Source of the DNA: Rhizobium sp. CF080
GTDB taxonomy: Bacteria > Pseudomonadota > Alphaproteobacteria > Rhizobiales > Rhizobiaceae
Length of the DNA stretch: 64,000 nucleotides
Direction: 5' to 3'
Assembly: GCF_000282095.2 (NCBI RefSeq)
Contig: NZ_AKKC02000008.1
Span: 1 to 64,000 of the forward strand
Notes under the pieces: model-generated
The model's database searches: none
What the model was told of the DNA's origin: nothing
What the model saw: only the letters and a program-made list of their open reading frames with translations
Translations under genes and position numbers: made by a program
In this document: positions 44,709-54,634 of the stretch, piece after piece
Position numbering within the stretch: position 1 is the stretch's first letter
Layout of the letters: each line of letters begins with the position of its first letter

Positions 44709-45791
44709 TCAATTGACCGCCGTCACCTTGAAACCCTGTTTCCGGAAGAGTTCGATGAGGCCCTCGTCGCCCGGCAGATGCAGGGCGCCGACGGCCATGA
44801 AGGCGCCGCCCTGGCCAAGGATGGGGGCTGCCCTATCGGCCATGACGTGGTTGCGCTTGCTGACGACCAGGTTCTCGAAGTCACCGTAACCGGCCTCGTC
44901 CTCGGTGCCATCGGGTGCCACGGCCTTCAGCATCGGCATGGCAAGGCCGATATCGCCGGAAAGATAGACTTCGGTGAGCGTCTCGAAGACATCGTCGACG
45001 CGCTTGCCGAGCTTGATGGTCTCGATCAGTGATTTGAGATGCAGTTCGATCGGGATGGCGTTCAGCGCCGCGGCCTGTTCTTCCAGCGTTTCCAGCCCCT
45101 TGACCGGCTTGCCCTCGGCGGTGGCCTGTTCGGCTACCTTCTTGTCGAGGAAGGCGACGTTCTGCGCCTTGCGGGCGAGCTCGCAGGCCGGCACCGAGAC
45201 GAGCGCCATCAGCATCCAGGGCCGCATGCGCGAGACCGCCGAGAGCGGAACGCCGCGTGCCTTCAGGCCGGTTTCGAGCAGCGCGACGTCTTCCTTCGGC
45301 AACAGCGAATCGATCGTGCTGCCATCCGTCAGCATCATCAGTTCCGGCTTCGCCAGCATCGCGGCCATGGCCTTCTTTTCGTCGATCACCTCGTCGGATT
45401 CGATGATGATCGTCTTTGCCTTGGAATGGGCTTCGGCGGCGCCGAGCGGCATTTTCAGCACCCGCGGATCGGAGACATGCATGGTGCCGAGCAGGTAGGA
45501 TGGCGCCACTCCATCCTTCTCGATCTTCCAGAAAATGCCCTTGCCGTTCGGCACCTTGGCGGCTTCAGTGACGATCCGGTCGTAGAGCGGCGATTTTTCC
45601 GCCTTCATCTCTTCGAGAAGATTCCGGCCGTTGCAGGCAGGCGTTTCCGCGTGTGCCGGAGACAATGAGCCGAGGATCAGGAGGAGGGAGGCAAGCGCCA
45701 CGACATGTGCTGCCGCGATCAGCCACAGCACGAAATCCTGGGCGCGCTTCATGAAAGCGCCGGTGGAGGAGGCAAAGGCGGGAGTCATCAT
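44709..45791 (-). CDS. TraB/GumN-family protein
   Basis: A 360-residue protein with an N-terminal membrane signal (residues about 15-48, ending SPAHAET) and a periplasmic TraB/GumN domain. The motif LLGTMHVSDPRV carries the conserved GxxH, thought to be the metal-binding site in this TIKI-like peptidase-fold family, and GGAFMAVGALHLPGDEGLIELFRKQG is the second conserved GALH motif. Enzymatic role in bacteria is unproven. The start at 45791 is one of three close ATGs. It is downstream of xerC on the same strand. Confidence 0.82.
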   Translation of the reverse strand: MMTPAFASSTGAFMKRAQDFVLWLIAAAHVVALASLLLILGSLSPAHAETPACNGRNLLEEMKAEKSPLYDRIVTEAAKVPNGKGIFWKIEKDGVAPSYLLGTMHVSDPRVLKMPLGAAEAHSKAKTIIIESDEVIDEKKAMAAMLAKPELMMLTDGSTIDSLLPKEDVALLETGLKARGVPLSAVSRMRPWMLMALVSVPACELARKAQNVAFLDKKVAEQATAEGKPVKGLETLEEQAAALNAIPIELHLKSLIETIKLGKRVDDVFETLTEVYLSGDIGLAMPMLKAVAPDGTEDEAGYGDFENLVVSKRNHVMADRAAPILGQGGAFMAVGALHLPGDEGLIELFRKQGFKVTAVN

Positions 45792-45888
45792 GTCATCCGT
45801 CGGCAAGGGTCGTCGGCATGTTAGCGATGCCGGCTGCACAAGCGCTTAACGCAACTGGTTAAAACTTGGTTCACGCAGATCAAAGGGG

Positions 45889-46824
45889 CTAAGCGCGGGG
45901 GTGGGCGCGGTCGTAGACTTCCAGCAGTCTTGACGAATCGACGCCGGTATAGACCTGGGTTGTCGACAGGCTGGCATGACCGAGCAGTTCCTGGATGGTG
46001 CGCAGGTCGCCGCCGCCGGCGAGAAGATGGGTGGCGAAGGAATGCCGCAGCGCATGCGGCGTTGCGGTTTCCGGCAGGCCGAAGGCGCTCCGGAGCTTCT
46101 GCATTTCCCGCTGGATGATCGCCGGCTGCAGCGGACCGCCACGGGCGCCTCGGAAAAGCGGCTTCTCGGCTTCCAGATGGTAGGGGCAGAGCTTCCTGTA
46201 GGTCTCGACCGCGTCGAACACGACCTGCAGCAGTGGCACGAGGCGGGTCTTGCCGCCCTTGCCGGTGATCCGCAGTGTCGTGGCGCCCGGCGTCAGGTCG
46301 ACGGGCCGGAGGCCGAGCGCCTCGGAGATGCGCAGGCCACAGCCATAGAGCAGGGTCAGCACGGCGGCATCGCGGGCGGCGATCCACGGCTCTTCCTTAA
46401 GCTGAGCACCTGTCGTGACGAGATTGAGCGCCTGCCGGTCGGTGAGCGGCTTCGGCAGGGATTTCGGCTGCTTCGGGGCGCGGATGGCGCCGGCGGCTGC
46501 GGCATTCACCAGACCCTTGCGCTCGAGATAACGAAGAAATGAACGAAGCCCGGCAAGATGGCGGCCGAGCGACCGGGCTCCGGAACCATCGCGGCGGCGC
46601 GATGCCAGGAAGGCGCGCAGGTCGGCGGGGCGCAGGGTGTGGATATCGGAAATTTTTGCCGGACCTGCCAGATGTGTAGTCAGAAACGTCAAAAACTGGC
46701 GCGTATCGCGTTCATAGGCATCGAGCGTGTTCTCCGAAAGCCGGCGTTCGCTCGCCAGGCTTTCAAGCCATTCCTGGCGTTTCTCGGTCAGATCGGGTGC
46801 GGCGATGATCAGCAGTTCGTTCAA
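45889..46824 (-). CDS. xerC: Tyrosine recombinase XerC
   Basis: A 311-residue site-specific recombinase that, with XerD, resolves chromosome dimers at dif. The catalytic set is complete: Arg165 (CGLRISEAL), Lys189 (GKGGKTR), His257 and Arg260 (HALRHSFATHLL), His283 (LLGHASLSTT) and the nucleophile Tyr292. The N-terminal SAM-like DNA-binding domain covers residues 15-105. It is divergent from the acyltransferase gene and upstream of the TraB/GumN gene. Confidence 0.93.
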   Translation of the reverse strand: MNELLIIAAPDLTEKRQEWLESLASERRLSENTLDAYERDTRQFLTFLTTHLAGPAKISDIHTLRPADLRAFLASRRRDGSGARSLGRHLAGLRSFLRYLERKGLVNAAAAGAIRAPKQPKSLPKPLTDRQALNLVTTGAQLKEEPWIAARDAAVLTLLYGCGLRISEALGLRPVDLTPGATTLRITGKGGKTRLVPLLQVVFDAVETYRKLCPYHLEAEKPLFRGARGGPLQPAIIQREMQKLRSAFGLPETATPHALRHSFATHLLAGGGDLRTIQELLGHASLSTTQVYTGVDSSRLLEVYDRAHPRA

Positions 46825-46976
46825 GATCTGACCCGTTGAATTTGGAGTGGTTGCGCCCCAGATTGCTCTGGACGGCGTTACGAAATCCCTAAACCTGCCT
46901 TAGTCTTGGCTGACGTTGTCATCGTTCGATCATATGGGGCTGCGATATCCGGCAGGTCCTGTCTGCGGGAGTTTCT

Positions 46977-47906
46977 ATGGCGCGCCGTGATTCTACGACC
47001 ACTTTTGGACAGCTCGCGGAAACAATCGCCCTCGTCTCGCAAGGCAGACCCGGTCATATCGTCGATACATTGATTGCCGAACGCGGCCAGCGGATCGTCC
47101 AGAACCCGCTTTGGCCGGTGATGCGGCCGTTTCTCTATACGCTGCTGCGTTACGGCCAGGCGATCAAGTTCGCCAACGACATCTCGACCCTCAACGGCTT
47201 CCAATGCTTCGAATACATGAGCAACCTTCTGAAGCTCGATGTCACGGTCGCCAATGCCGAGCGCATTCCCGAAAAGGGCGGCTTCATTCTCGTCAGCAAT
47301 CACCCGACCGGGATTGCCGACGGGGTTGCCGTCTTCGACCTTCTGAAGTCGCGCCGCCCGGACATGATGGTTTTCGCCAATCGCGATGCCGTGCGCGTCA
47401 ATCCGCGGTTTGCCGAGATGATCATCCCCGTCGAATGGCGGGAGGAATACAAGACCAAACTCAAGGCCCGCGAGACGCTGGTACTCACCAACAAGACGAT
47501 CGAGGACGGCAAGGTGATGGTGCTGTTTCCTTCGGGGCGCATCGCCTATTGGGCGGATGGCCGGCTGAACGAGCGGCCGTGGAAGACCTCCGCCGTCAGC
47601 CTTGCGCGCAAATACAATCTGCCGATCCTGCCGATCCACATGCGGGCCCGCAATTCCGGCCTGTTCTACTGGTTCGCCAAATGGTCGACGGAGCTGCGCG
47701 ACATGACGGTGTTCTACGAACTGCTGAACAAGAAGGGCGATCATTTCGATTTCACCGTCGGCCGGATGATCCCGCCGAGCGCGCTGGATGGCGATATGAC
47801 GGAGGTCACCAAGGCGCTGGAACAGCACACGGTGTTCCAGCTTGCCGCGGATGGCGATGCGACCTTCAAGCCCGCCGAGAAGGCGCAGACGGCGTCGGCG
47901 GCGTGA
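46977..47906 (+). CDS. Lysophospholipid / glycerol-3-phosphate acyltransferase-like protein
   Basis: A 309-residue PlsC-type acyltransferase. The catalytic motif is NHPTGIAD (His and Asp five residues apart instead of four), and the second conserved motif is LFPSGRIAYW, as expected for the FPEG-like substrate site. No signal peptide or strong membrane helix is visible. It probably esterifies lysophosphatidic or ornithine-type lipids at the membrane. It is followed after four bases by a GNAT gene, so the two are likely co-transcribed. Confidence 0.82.
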   Translation: MARRDSTTTFGQLAETIALVSQGRPGHIVDTLIAERGQRIVQNPLWPVMRPFLYTLLRYGQAIKFANDISTLNGFQCFEYMSNLLKLDVTVANAERIPEKGGFILVSNHPTGIADGVAVFDLLKSRRPDMMVFANRDAVRVNPRFAEMIIPVEWREEYKTKLKARETLVLTNKTIEDGKVMVLFPSGRIAYWADGRLNERPWKTSAVSLARKYNLPILPIHMRARNSGLFYWFAKWSTELRDMTVFYELLNKKGDHFDFTVGRMIPPSALDGDMTEVTKALEQHTVFQLAADGDATFKPAEKAQTASAA

Positions 47907-47910
47907 GGAC

Positions 47911-48348
47911 ATGGGTGTCGTGATTGCGCCGCTCGGCGATCCGCTTACCGATGACATCGTTCAGCTGGCCGAGGCCGCCAGGCAGGAAGGCTACAATCAT
48001 ATCCTGCGGATTGCCGAGGAATGGTCTTCGGGAACCAATCGGTTCGAACGACGCGGCGAAAGCCTGCTCGGTGCCCAGGATCAGGACCTGTTGATCGCGG
48101 TCGGAGGGATGACGCTCGAACCGTCGCGGGCTGACTGGCTGCGGATGCGCCGTTTTTACGTATCGCAGCCATACCGGGGCCAAGGAGTCGGCCGGCGTCT
48201 GGCCGAGCGGCTGATCGAACATGCCCGCTCCTTCACCACGGTCGTGACGGTCCATGCCGGCAGCGACGATGCCCGCCATTTCTGGCAGGCCATGGGATTT
48301 CAGCCGCTGACCGGTGAGAGCTATACGCACACCCTGCGCCTCGCCTGA
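47911..48348 (+). CDS. GNAT-family N-acetyltransferase
   Basis: A 145-residue acetyltransferase with the acetyl-CoA motif RRFYVSQPYRGQGVGRRLAERLIEHAR around residues 85-111 and the terminal ARHFWQAMGFQPL segment. The start at 47911 follows GTGAGGAC and overlaps nothing. The gene is close behind the acyltransferase and ahead of the AAA ATPase. Substrate unknown. Confidence 0.82.
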   Translation: MGVVIAPLGDPLTDDIVQLAEAARQEGYNHILRIAEEWSSGTNRFERRGESLLGAQDQDLLIAVGGMTLEPSRADWLRMRRFYVSQPYRGQGVGRRLAERLIEHARSFTTVVTVHAGSDDARHFWQAMGFQPLTGESYTHTLRLA

Positions 48349-48389
48349 GCGGCATTTTTTTCATCCCGCTCTTCGGCTAGGAATAGGGC

Positions 48390-49529
48390 ATGCTGCTTCG
48401 CTCGATGTTTGCCGCCAACTACCGCTCGCTGCGCTCGATCCGCATGGATCTGGCCGGCGTCAATCTGTTCATCGGCGAGAACGGCGTCGGAAAATCCAAT
48501 CTCTATCGCGCCCTGCAACTGGTGCAGGCGGCGGTGCGCGGCAATCTGGCCTATGAGATCGCGGCCGAAGGCGGGATGGCCTCGGCGCTCTGGTCCGGTC
48601 AGCGCCGGCAGGAGAAGAACTTCCGTATCAAGCTCGAGGTCGAGGTTCTTGATGAAGAGCGGGCGGTGACGTTCCGCTACCGGGTCGAGGCGGGGCTTCG
48701 TCCGCCTGTTGACGCGGCGGGCTTTGCCTTCGAGCCGCAGGTGAAGGAGGAGGAGCTTGTCGTTGAAACCGGTTCGCGGCCCGTGACGATGATGAAACGC
48801 ACCGGGCCGGGGATCATGGTGCGCGGGACAAGCGGTCGGATGGAGGAGTATCCCGAAAAGGCGATGACCTCAGAGACGGCAATCGCGCTGCTCGGCGATG
48901 CCGGCCATTATCCGGAAGCCGGCGCTTTTCGACGACTGATCGACGGCTGGCGGTTCTTCCATGGTTTTCGAACGGATCGGGATTCCGCCCTGCGGCAGCC
49001 CTGCCTTGCGGTTACCTCGCCGCTGCTCGATCAGAACGGTGGCAACATGGCGGCGGTGTTCGCGACGCTCGTGCATACCCGCGGGGACACGGTGGAGCTC
49101 GACAGCGCCGTTGCTGCAGCTCTTGGCGGGGGGAAACTGCATGTGCCCGAGCCGGGTGAATATGCGGAATTCGGCCTGGTCTTTCCCGATTTCCCCAAAC
49201 GGGTGTTTCAGCCGCGGGAGCTTTCCGACGGGCAGATCCGCTTCCTGGGGCTCGCTGCGGCGCTGATGTCCTATCGCCAGCCGCCGCTGATCGCGCTCAA
49301 CGAGCCGGAGGCGAGCCTGCATCCGGACATGCTGGCGCCGCTCGCCGACATGATCGCGCAGGCCGCGCGCCACAGCCAGATCTGGATCGTCACCCATTCC
49401 GAACTGCTCGCCGCAGCCGTTCAGGAGCGTTGCGGCACGCGGCCTCGGCGGGTGATCCGAAAGGAGGGCGCCACCTGGATCGATGGGATGCGGCTGACCG
49501 GCGTCATCGACGGGGAGGACGACGAGTAG
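48390..49529 (+). CDS. AAA-family ATPase (RecF/OLD-like, AAA_21)
   Basis: A 379-residue ABC-type ATPase of the RecF/SMC-like branch. Walker A GENGVGKS is at residues 29-36, the signature-like motif is LSDGQIRFL, Walker B is LIALNEPEASLHPDML, and the switch His is in IVTHSELLAAA. There is no TOPRIM nuclease domain, so it is not a complete OLD nuclease. COG4637-like ATPases have this length. The gene precedes priA by 49 bases. Function unknown; DNA-repair or nucleoprotein roles are possible. Confidence 0.78.
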   Translation: MLLRSMFAANYRSLRSIRMDLAGVNLFIGENGVGKSNLYRALQLVQAAVRGNLAYEIAAEGGMASALWSGQRRQEKNFRIKLEVEVLDEERAVTFRYRVEAGLRPPVDAAGFAFEPQVKEEELVVETGSRPVTMMKRTGPGIMVRGTSGRMEEYPEKAMTSETAIALLGDAGHYPEAGAFRRLIDGWRFFHGFRTDRDSALRQPCLAVTSPLLDQNGGNMAAVFATLVHTRGDTVELDSAVAAALGGGKLHVPEPGEYAEFGLVFPDFPKRVFQPRELSDGQIRFLGLAAALMSYRQPPLIALNEPEASLHPDMLAPLADMIAQAARHSQIWIVTHSELLAAAVQERCGTRPRRVIRKEGATWIDGMRLTGVIDGEDDE

Positions 49530-49578
49530 TCCTGTTTAGGGTTCCCTTTTGTTCCGGGTTTGGGCATGGTCGCCGCCC

Positions 49579-51801
49579 ATGGGCATAGATTCGTCCGATC
49601 TCTTCGGTCCGCTGTTTGAAGCGCCGTCATTGGTGAGGGTGGTACCGGTTCTGGTGCCGCTGCCGGTGCCTGTTGCCTATAGCTATGCCGTGCCGGAGGG
49701 CGTTCATGTGGAGCCGGGTTCGGTGGTGCAGGTGCCGGTCGGCCCGCGGCAATTGATCGGCGTCGTCTGGGACGGCGACAACGACGACAAGCTCGACCCC
49801 AAGAAGCTGAGGCCGCTCACGCTGGTCTTCGATTGCCCGCCGCTCTCCAAGGAGATGCGCGATTTCGTCGACTGGGTGGCGAGCTATACGCTGTCGCCGC
49901 CGGGCCTGGTGGCGCGCATGGCGATCCGGGCGCCGGCCGCGCTCGATCCCGAGCCGATGGTTGAGGGTCTGCGCTATCTCGGCGGCCAGCCGGAGCGGTT
50001 GACACCGGCGCGCGCCCGGGTGCTCGATCTTGCCGGTGAGGAGGAGATCCCGTGGACACGCAGCGGGCTGGCGCATGCCGCCGGCGTCTCGATGAGCGTC
50101 GTCGACGGGCTGACCGCACAGGGGATTTTCGAAACGGTATTCCTGCCCCCGCCGCCGGTCGTGGCGCGGCCTGACCCGGACTATATCCGCCCCCGCATCG
50201 AGGGGCCGCAGAAACAGGCGTCCGTGGACATCCTGGAGTCGATTCGGGCGGGTGGCTTTTCCGCCTCGCTGATCGACGGCGTTACGGGTTCGGGCAAAAC
50301 GGAAGTCTATTTCGAGGCCATCGCCGAAACGCTGCGGCGCGGTAAACAGGTGCTGATCCTGCTGCCGGAAATCGCGCTCACCTCAAGCTTCCTCGAACGC
50401 TTCCAGGAGCGGTTCGGCGCCAAGCCCGGCGAATGGCATTCGGATCTTGCCCCCCGCATGCGTGAAAAGGTCTGGCGCGGCGTGGTGACCGGGGAGGTGA
50501 AGGTGGTGGCTGGCGCGCGGTCGGCATTGTTCCTGCCCTTCGAGGATCTCGGCCTGATCATCGTCGACGAGGAGCATGACCCCGCCTACAAGCAGGAGGA
50601 CCGGGTCTTCTACAACGCGCGCGACATGGCGGTGGTGCGGGCCCGGATCGGCGATTTTCCGATCGTGCTGGTCTCGGCGACGCCCTCGGTGGAAAGCCAG
50701 GTCAACGGCCTCGCCGGCCGCTACAACACTGTGCACCTGCCGACCCGGTTCGGCGACGCGGCGATGCCGGACCTGCATCTCGTCGACATGCGGCGCCACC
50801 CGCCGGAGCGCGGCGGTTTCCTGTCACCGGTGCTTTTGCGCGCCATGAAGAAAACCCTTGAGCGGGGCGAGCAGTCGCTGCTCTTCCTCAATCGCCGGGG
50901 TTATGCGCCGCTGACGCTCTGCCGCGTCTGTGGCCACCGGTTCCAGTGCCCGCAATGTTCGAGCTGGCTGGTGGAGCACCGGTTCAAGAGCCAGATCCAG
51001 TGCCATCAGTGTGGCTATTCGGAGCGCACGCCGGAAGCCTGTCCCGAATGCGGCACCTTCGACCACCTCGTCGCCTGCGGGCCGGGCGTCGAGCGGATCG
51101 CCGAGGAAGTCGAAAAACATTTTCCGGAGGCGCGGACGATCGTGATGTCGTCGGACCTGCTCGGCGGGGTCAAGCGCATGCGGATCGAGCTGGAGGCGAT
51201 CGCCAAGGGCGAGGCGGATATCGTCATCGGCACGCAGCTCGTCGCCAAGGGCCATAACTTTCCGCTGATGACGCTGGTCGGTATCGTCGATTCCGATCTC
51301 GGCCTTTCGAATGGCGATCCGCGCGCGGCGGAGCGCACCTTCCAGCTTCTGAGCCAGGTGACGGGTCGCGCCGGGCGAACCGGTCTCAAGAGCCATGGCC
51401 TGCTGCAGACCTTCCAACCGCAGCATCCGGTGATGCAGGCGATCGTCTCGGGCGATGCCGGGGCCTTCTACGAGCGCGAGATTGCCGAACGGGAAAAGGC
51501 GATCCTGCCGCCGTTCGGCCGGCTCGCTTCGCTGATCGTCTCGGCGGATACGCGCGCGGATGCGGAAACCCATGCCCGGGGTCTCAGGGCGGCGGCACCG
51601 AAGGTTACCGGCATTTCGGTGCTCGGTCCCGCGGAGGCGCCACTGGCGCTGGTGCGCGGCCGGCACCGTTTCCGTCTGCTGGTGCACGGACGGCGCAATT
51701 CCGACATGCAGGCGTTTTTGCGGGCGATGCTGGAAAACGGCCCGAAACAGCGCGGCTCGGTGCAGATCCAGCTCGATATCGACCCGCAGAGTTTTCTGTA
51801 G
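49579..51801 (+). CDS. priA: Primosomal protein N' (replication restart helicase)
   Basis: A 740-residue 3-prime to 5-prime DNA helicase that restarts collapsed forks. It has an N-terminal DNA-binding region (VRVVPVLVPLPVPVAYSYAV), a helicase core with Walker A GVTGSGKTEVY and DEEH-box VDEEHDPAYKQ, and the zinc-binding cysteines CRVCGHRFQCPQCSSW and CHQCGYSERTPEACPECG. The start at 49579 (MGIDSSDL) gives the usual N-terminus. It follows the AAA ATPase gene and is followed by DUF4345. Confidence 0.95.
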   Translation: MGIDSSDLFGPLFEAPSLVRVVPVLVPLPVPVAYSYAVPEGVHVEPGSVVQVPVGPRQLIGVVWDGDNDDKLDPKKLRPLTLVFDCPPLSKEMRDFVDWVASYTLSPPGLVARMAIRAPAALDPEPMVEGLRYLGGQPERLTPARARVLDLAGEEEIPWTRSGLAHAAGVSMSVVDGLTAQGIFETVFLPPPPVVARPDPDYIRPRIEGPQKQASVDILESIRAGGFSASLIDGVTGSGKTEVYFEAIAETLRRGKQVLILLPEIALTSSFLERFQERFGAKPGEWHSDLAPRMREKVWRGVVTGEVKVVAGARSALFLPFEDLGLIIVDEEHDPAYKQEDRVFYNARDMAVVRARIGDFPIVLVSATPSVESQVNGLAGRYNTVHLPTRFGDAAMPDLHLVDMRRHPPERGGFLSPVLLRAMKKTLERGEQSLLFLNRRGYAPLTLCRVCGHRFQCPQCSSWLVEHRFKSQIQCHQCGYSERTPEACPECGTFDHLVACGPGVERIAEEVEKHFPEARTIVMSSDLLGGVKRMRIELEAIAKGEADIVIGTQLVAKGHNFPLMTLVGIVDSDLGLSNGDPRAAERTFQLLSQVTGRAGRTGLKSHGLLQTFQPQHPVMQAIVSGDAGAFYEREIAEREKAILPPFGRLASLIVSADTRADAETHARGLRAAAPKVTGISVLGPAEAPLALVRGRHRFRLLVHGRRNSDMQAFLRAMLENGPKQRGSVQIQLDIDPQSFL

Positions 51802-51863
51802 CTTCTTTGCGACTTGTTTACCGCTTGCGCTAGAATCTGGCGATTCGAACGATGCGAGGCGAC

Positions 51864-52247
51864 ATGGAACTCTATTTTCCCACTGAACTCGGCGAGCAGG
51901 TGGCCTTTGTCTGTGCGGCGGCCACTGCCGCGCTCGGCCTTTTCGTCTTCCTGTTTCCCGCCGTCGTTCTGCGCCTGACCGCGTTCCAGATCGGCGAGGT
52001 ACGGCCGGAAGGGTATGCGGCCGTCCGCTCGACCGGTGCCCACCATCTCGGGTTCGGTCTTGCGGCGATCATGCTGGCCCAGGACTGGATCTATATGACG
52101 CTCGGCATCGCGCTTGGATTTGCCGCTCTCGGGCGGTTGCTGTCCTGCGCGCTCGATCGCGGCTTCACCCCTAGAAATATTGCATTTTCCTTACTTCAGG
52201 TTGTGCTTGCCGGCGGGCCGCTCGCCTATGTCTTCGGGTATATCTGA
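51864..52247 (+). CDS. DUF4345-like small membrane protein
   Basis: A 127-residue hydrophobic protein with four membrane helices, of the AGROH133_08824/DUF4345-type family common in Rhizobiales. Recognisable segments are EVRPEGYAAVRSTGAHHLGFGLAA and LGRLLSCALDRGFTPRN. The start at 51864 follows GAGG; the ATG at 51852 lacks a site. Function unknown. It precedes the atp operon by about 260 bases, a stretch with no gene I can support. Confidence 0.7.
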   Translation: MELYFPTELGEQVAFVCAAATAALGLFVFLFPAVVLRLTAFQIGEVRPEGYAAVRSTGAHHLGFGLAAIMLAQDWIYMTLGIALGFAALGRLLSCALDRGFTPRNIAFSLLQVVLAGGPLAYVFGYI

Positions 52248-52508
52248 CGCCTCAATTCGAGACTATGAGCCTCAGTGTGCCGAAAATCCTTCCGCTTCCG
52301 GTATAAAATCGCTCTCAGCCCTTGCGTGTCCGGCTTTTTCCGTTATCAGGCGTGTTGCGAGTCCTTACAGCCTATGCTAGACGGACCGCGAAAGTCGGAA
52401 AGGGTAGGGTGCGAGCTCTGCAGGTTCTGAGAAAAAATCAAACGATTTCAAGCTCTTGCTTCACCTCTCCCGCAGGGTCTGGCGCTTGGATGGCAATACA
52501 GGGAAACT

Positions 52509-53075
52509 GTGCCCGTGGCTGACACGTCCCAGCTTATTTCCGGTGTAGCGGAGCGTTACGCTTCCTCGCTTTTCGAACTGTCTCTCGAGGCTGGTTCGGT
52601 CGACAAGGTCGGTGCCGATCTTGATCGTTTTCAGGCGCTGCTGGATGAGAGTGAAGACCTGCGACGCCTGGTCGCAAGCCCGGTGTTTTCCGCCGAGGAG
52701 CAGCAGAAGGCCGTGATCGCAGTTGCTGAGCGGGCTGGCATTTCCGGTCTCGTTGCCAATTTCCTGAAGGTGGTCGCCGGCAATCGTCGTCTTTTTGCGA
52801 TGCCTGGCATGATCCGCGCCTTCCGCCAGATCGCCGCCGAACACCGCGGTGAAATCACTGCCGAGGTCACCTCGGCCCATGCGCTCTCCGCAGCGCAGGA
52901 AAACGAACTCAAGTCGGCGCTGAAGGGCGTAACCGGCAAGGACGTAGCCATCACCGTGACGATCGACCCGTCGATCCTCGGCGGCCTGGTCGTCAAGGTT
53001 GGTTCTCGTCAGATCGACACTTCCCTTCGCACCAAACTTTCCACCCTTAAGCTTGCACTGAAAGAGGTTGGCTGA
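52509..53075 (+). CDS. atpH: ATP synthase delta subunit
   Basis: A 188-residue F1 subunit forming the peripheral stalk contact between F1 and F0. The N-terminal helical domain ([18 protein letters not shown]) and the C-terminal [20 protein letters not shown] are typical. The start is a GTG at 52509; a second GTG follows at 52515. It ends one base into atpA (overlap TGATG), so they are translationally coupled. F0 genes are absent here, as is usual for rhizobia, where they form another operon. Confidence 0.95.
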   Translation: MPVADTSQLISGVAERYASSLFELSLEAGSVDKVGADLDRFQALLDESEDLRRLVASPVFSAEEQQKAVIAVAERAGISGLVANFLKVVAGNRRLFAMPGMIRAFRQIAAEHRGEITAEVTSAHALSAAQENELKSALKGVTGKDVAITVTIDPSILGGLVVKVGSRQIDTSLRTKLSTLKLALKEVG

Positions 53076-54604
53076 TGGATATCCGCGCCGCGGAAATTTC
53101 CGCAATTCTGAAAGACCAGATCAAGAATTTCGGCCAGGAGGCTGAAGTTTCCGAAGTTGGACAGGTTCTGTCCGTCGGCGACGGCATTGCCCGCGTCTAC
53201 GGGCTGGACAACGTCCAGGCCGGCGAAATGGTCGAATTCCCGGGCGGCATCCGTGGTATGGCGCTGAACCTCGAAGCCGACAATGTCGGCGTCGTCATCT
53301 TCGGTTCCGACCGTGCGATCAAGGAAGGCGACACCGTCAAGCGGACCGGCGCCATCGTTGACGTCCCGGTTGGTCCGGAACTGCTCGGCCGCGTCGTCGA
53401 CGCGCTCGGCAACCCGATCGACGGCAAGGGCCCGATCAATGCGACCCGCCGTTCGCGCGTCGACGTCAAGGCTCCGGGCATCATTCCGCGCAAGTCGGTT
53501 CATGAGCCGATGTCGACCGGCCTCAAGGCCATCGACGCCCTCATCCCGGTCGGCCGCGGCCAGCGCGAGCTGGTCATCGGTGACCGCCAGACCGGCAAGA
53601 CCGCGATCATTCTCGACACGATCCTCAACCAGAAGGCCATTCACGACAACGGCCCGGACTCGGAAAAGCTGTTCTGCGTCTACGTCGCTATCGGCCAGAA
53701 GCGCTCGACGGTTGCCCAGTTCGTGAAGGTTCTCGAAGAGCGCGGCGCCCTGCAGTACTCGATCATCGTTGCCGCGACCGCTTCCGATCCTGCTCCGATG
53801 CAGTATCTCGCACCGTTCGCTGGCTGCGCCATGGGCGAATACTTCCGTGACAACGGCCAGCACGCCCTGATCGGTTACGACGACCTTTCCAAGCAGGCTG
53901 TCGCCTATCGTCAGATGTCGCTGCTGCTGCGCCGCCCGCCGGGCCGCGAAGCTTACCCGGGCGACGTCTTCTACCTGCATTCCCGCCTTCTGGAGCGCGC
54001 TGCAAAGCTCTCCGACGAACGCGGCAATGGTTCGCTGACGGCTCTGCCGGTCATCGAAACCCAGGGTAACGACGTTTCGGCCTTCATTCCGACCAACGTG
54101 ATCTCGATCACCGACGGCCAGATCTTCCTTGAAACCGACCTGTTCTACCAGGGCATCCGTCCGGCCGTTAACGTCGGTCTGTCGGTTTCCCGCGTCGGCT
54201 CGGCCGCGCAGATCAAGGCGATGAAGCAGGTTGCCGGCTCGATCAAGGGCGAACTCGCCCAGTATCGCGAAATGGCCGCCTTCGCCCAGTTCGGTTCCGA
54301 CCTGGACGCCTCGACGCAGCGCCTCTTGAACCGTGGTGCACGCCTGACGGAACTCCTGAAGCAGCCGCAGTTCTCGCCGCTGAAGACGGAAGAGCAGGTT
54401 GCGGTGATCTTCGCGGGCGTCAACGGCTATCTCGACAAGATCGCGGTTGCCGATGTCGGCAAGTTCGAGCAGGGCTTCCTCTCGTACCTCCGCTCCGAAG
54501 GCAAGGCTCTCCTCGATACGATCCGTACCGAGAAGCAGCTTTCCGACGACACGCGTGCGAAGCTGAAGGCCGCTCTCGACAGCTACGCCAAGTCTTTCGC
54601 CTGA
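53075..54604 (+). CDS. atpA: ATP synthase alpha subunit
   Basis: A 509-residue F1 subunit with the noncatalytic nucleotide site GDRQTGKT at residues 169-176 and the arginine finger region in the second half ([17 protein letters not shown]). It starts [16 protein letters not shown], as in other rhizobia. The gene overlaps atpH and is 30 bases ahead of atpG. Confidence 0.97.
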   Translation: MDIRAAEISAILKDQIKNFGQEAEVSEVGQVLSVGDGIARVYGLDNVQAGEMVEFPGGIRGMALNLEADNVGVVIFGSDRAIKEGDTVKRTGAIVDVPVGPELLGRVVDALGNPIDGKGPINATRRSRVDVKAPGIIPRKSVHEPMSTGLKAIDALIPVGRGQRELVIGDRQTGKTAIILDTILNQKAIHDNGPDSEKLFCVYVAIGQKRSTVAQFVKVLEERGALQYSIIVAATASDPAPMQYLAPFAGCAMGEYFRDNGQHALIGYDDLSKQAVAYRQMSLLLRRPPGREAYPGDVFYLHSRLLERAAKLSDERGNGSLTALPVIETQGNDVSAFIPTNVISITDGQIFLETDLFYQGIRPAVNVGLSVSRVGSAAQIKAMKQVAGSIKGELAQYREMAAFAQFGSDLDASTQRLLNRGARLTELLKQPQFSPLKTEEQVAVIFAGVNGYLDKIAVADVGKFEQGFLSYLRSEGKALLDTIRTEKQLSDDTRAKLKAALDSYAKSFA

Positions 54605-54634
54605 GAACGGATCAATCTCGAGGACCGATAACGG

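Noticed and set aside
48390..49529. AAA ATPase as part of an anti-phage OLD/Gabija-like system
   Set aside because: No TOPRIM domain and no neighbouring nuclease or UvrD-like helicase; neighbours are core genes.
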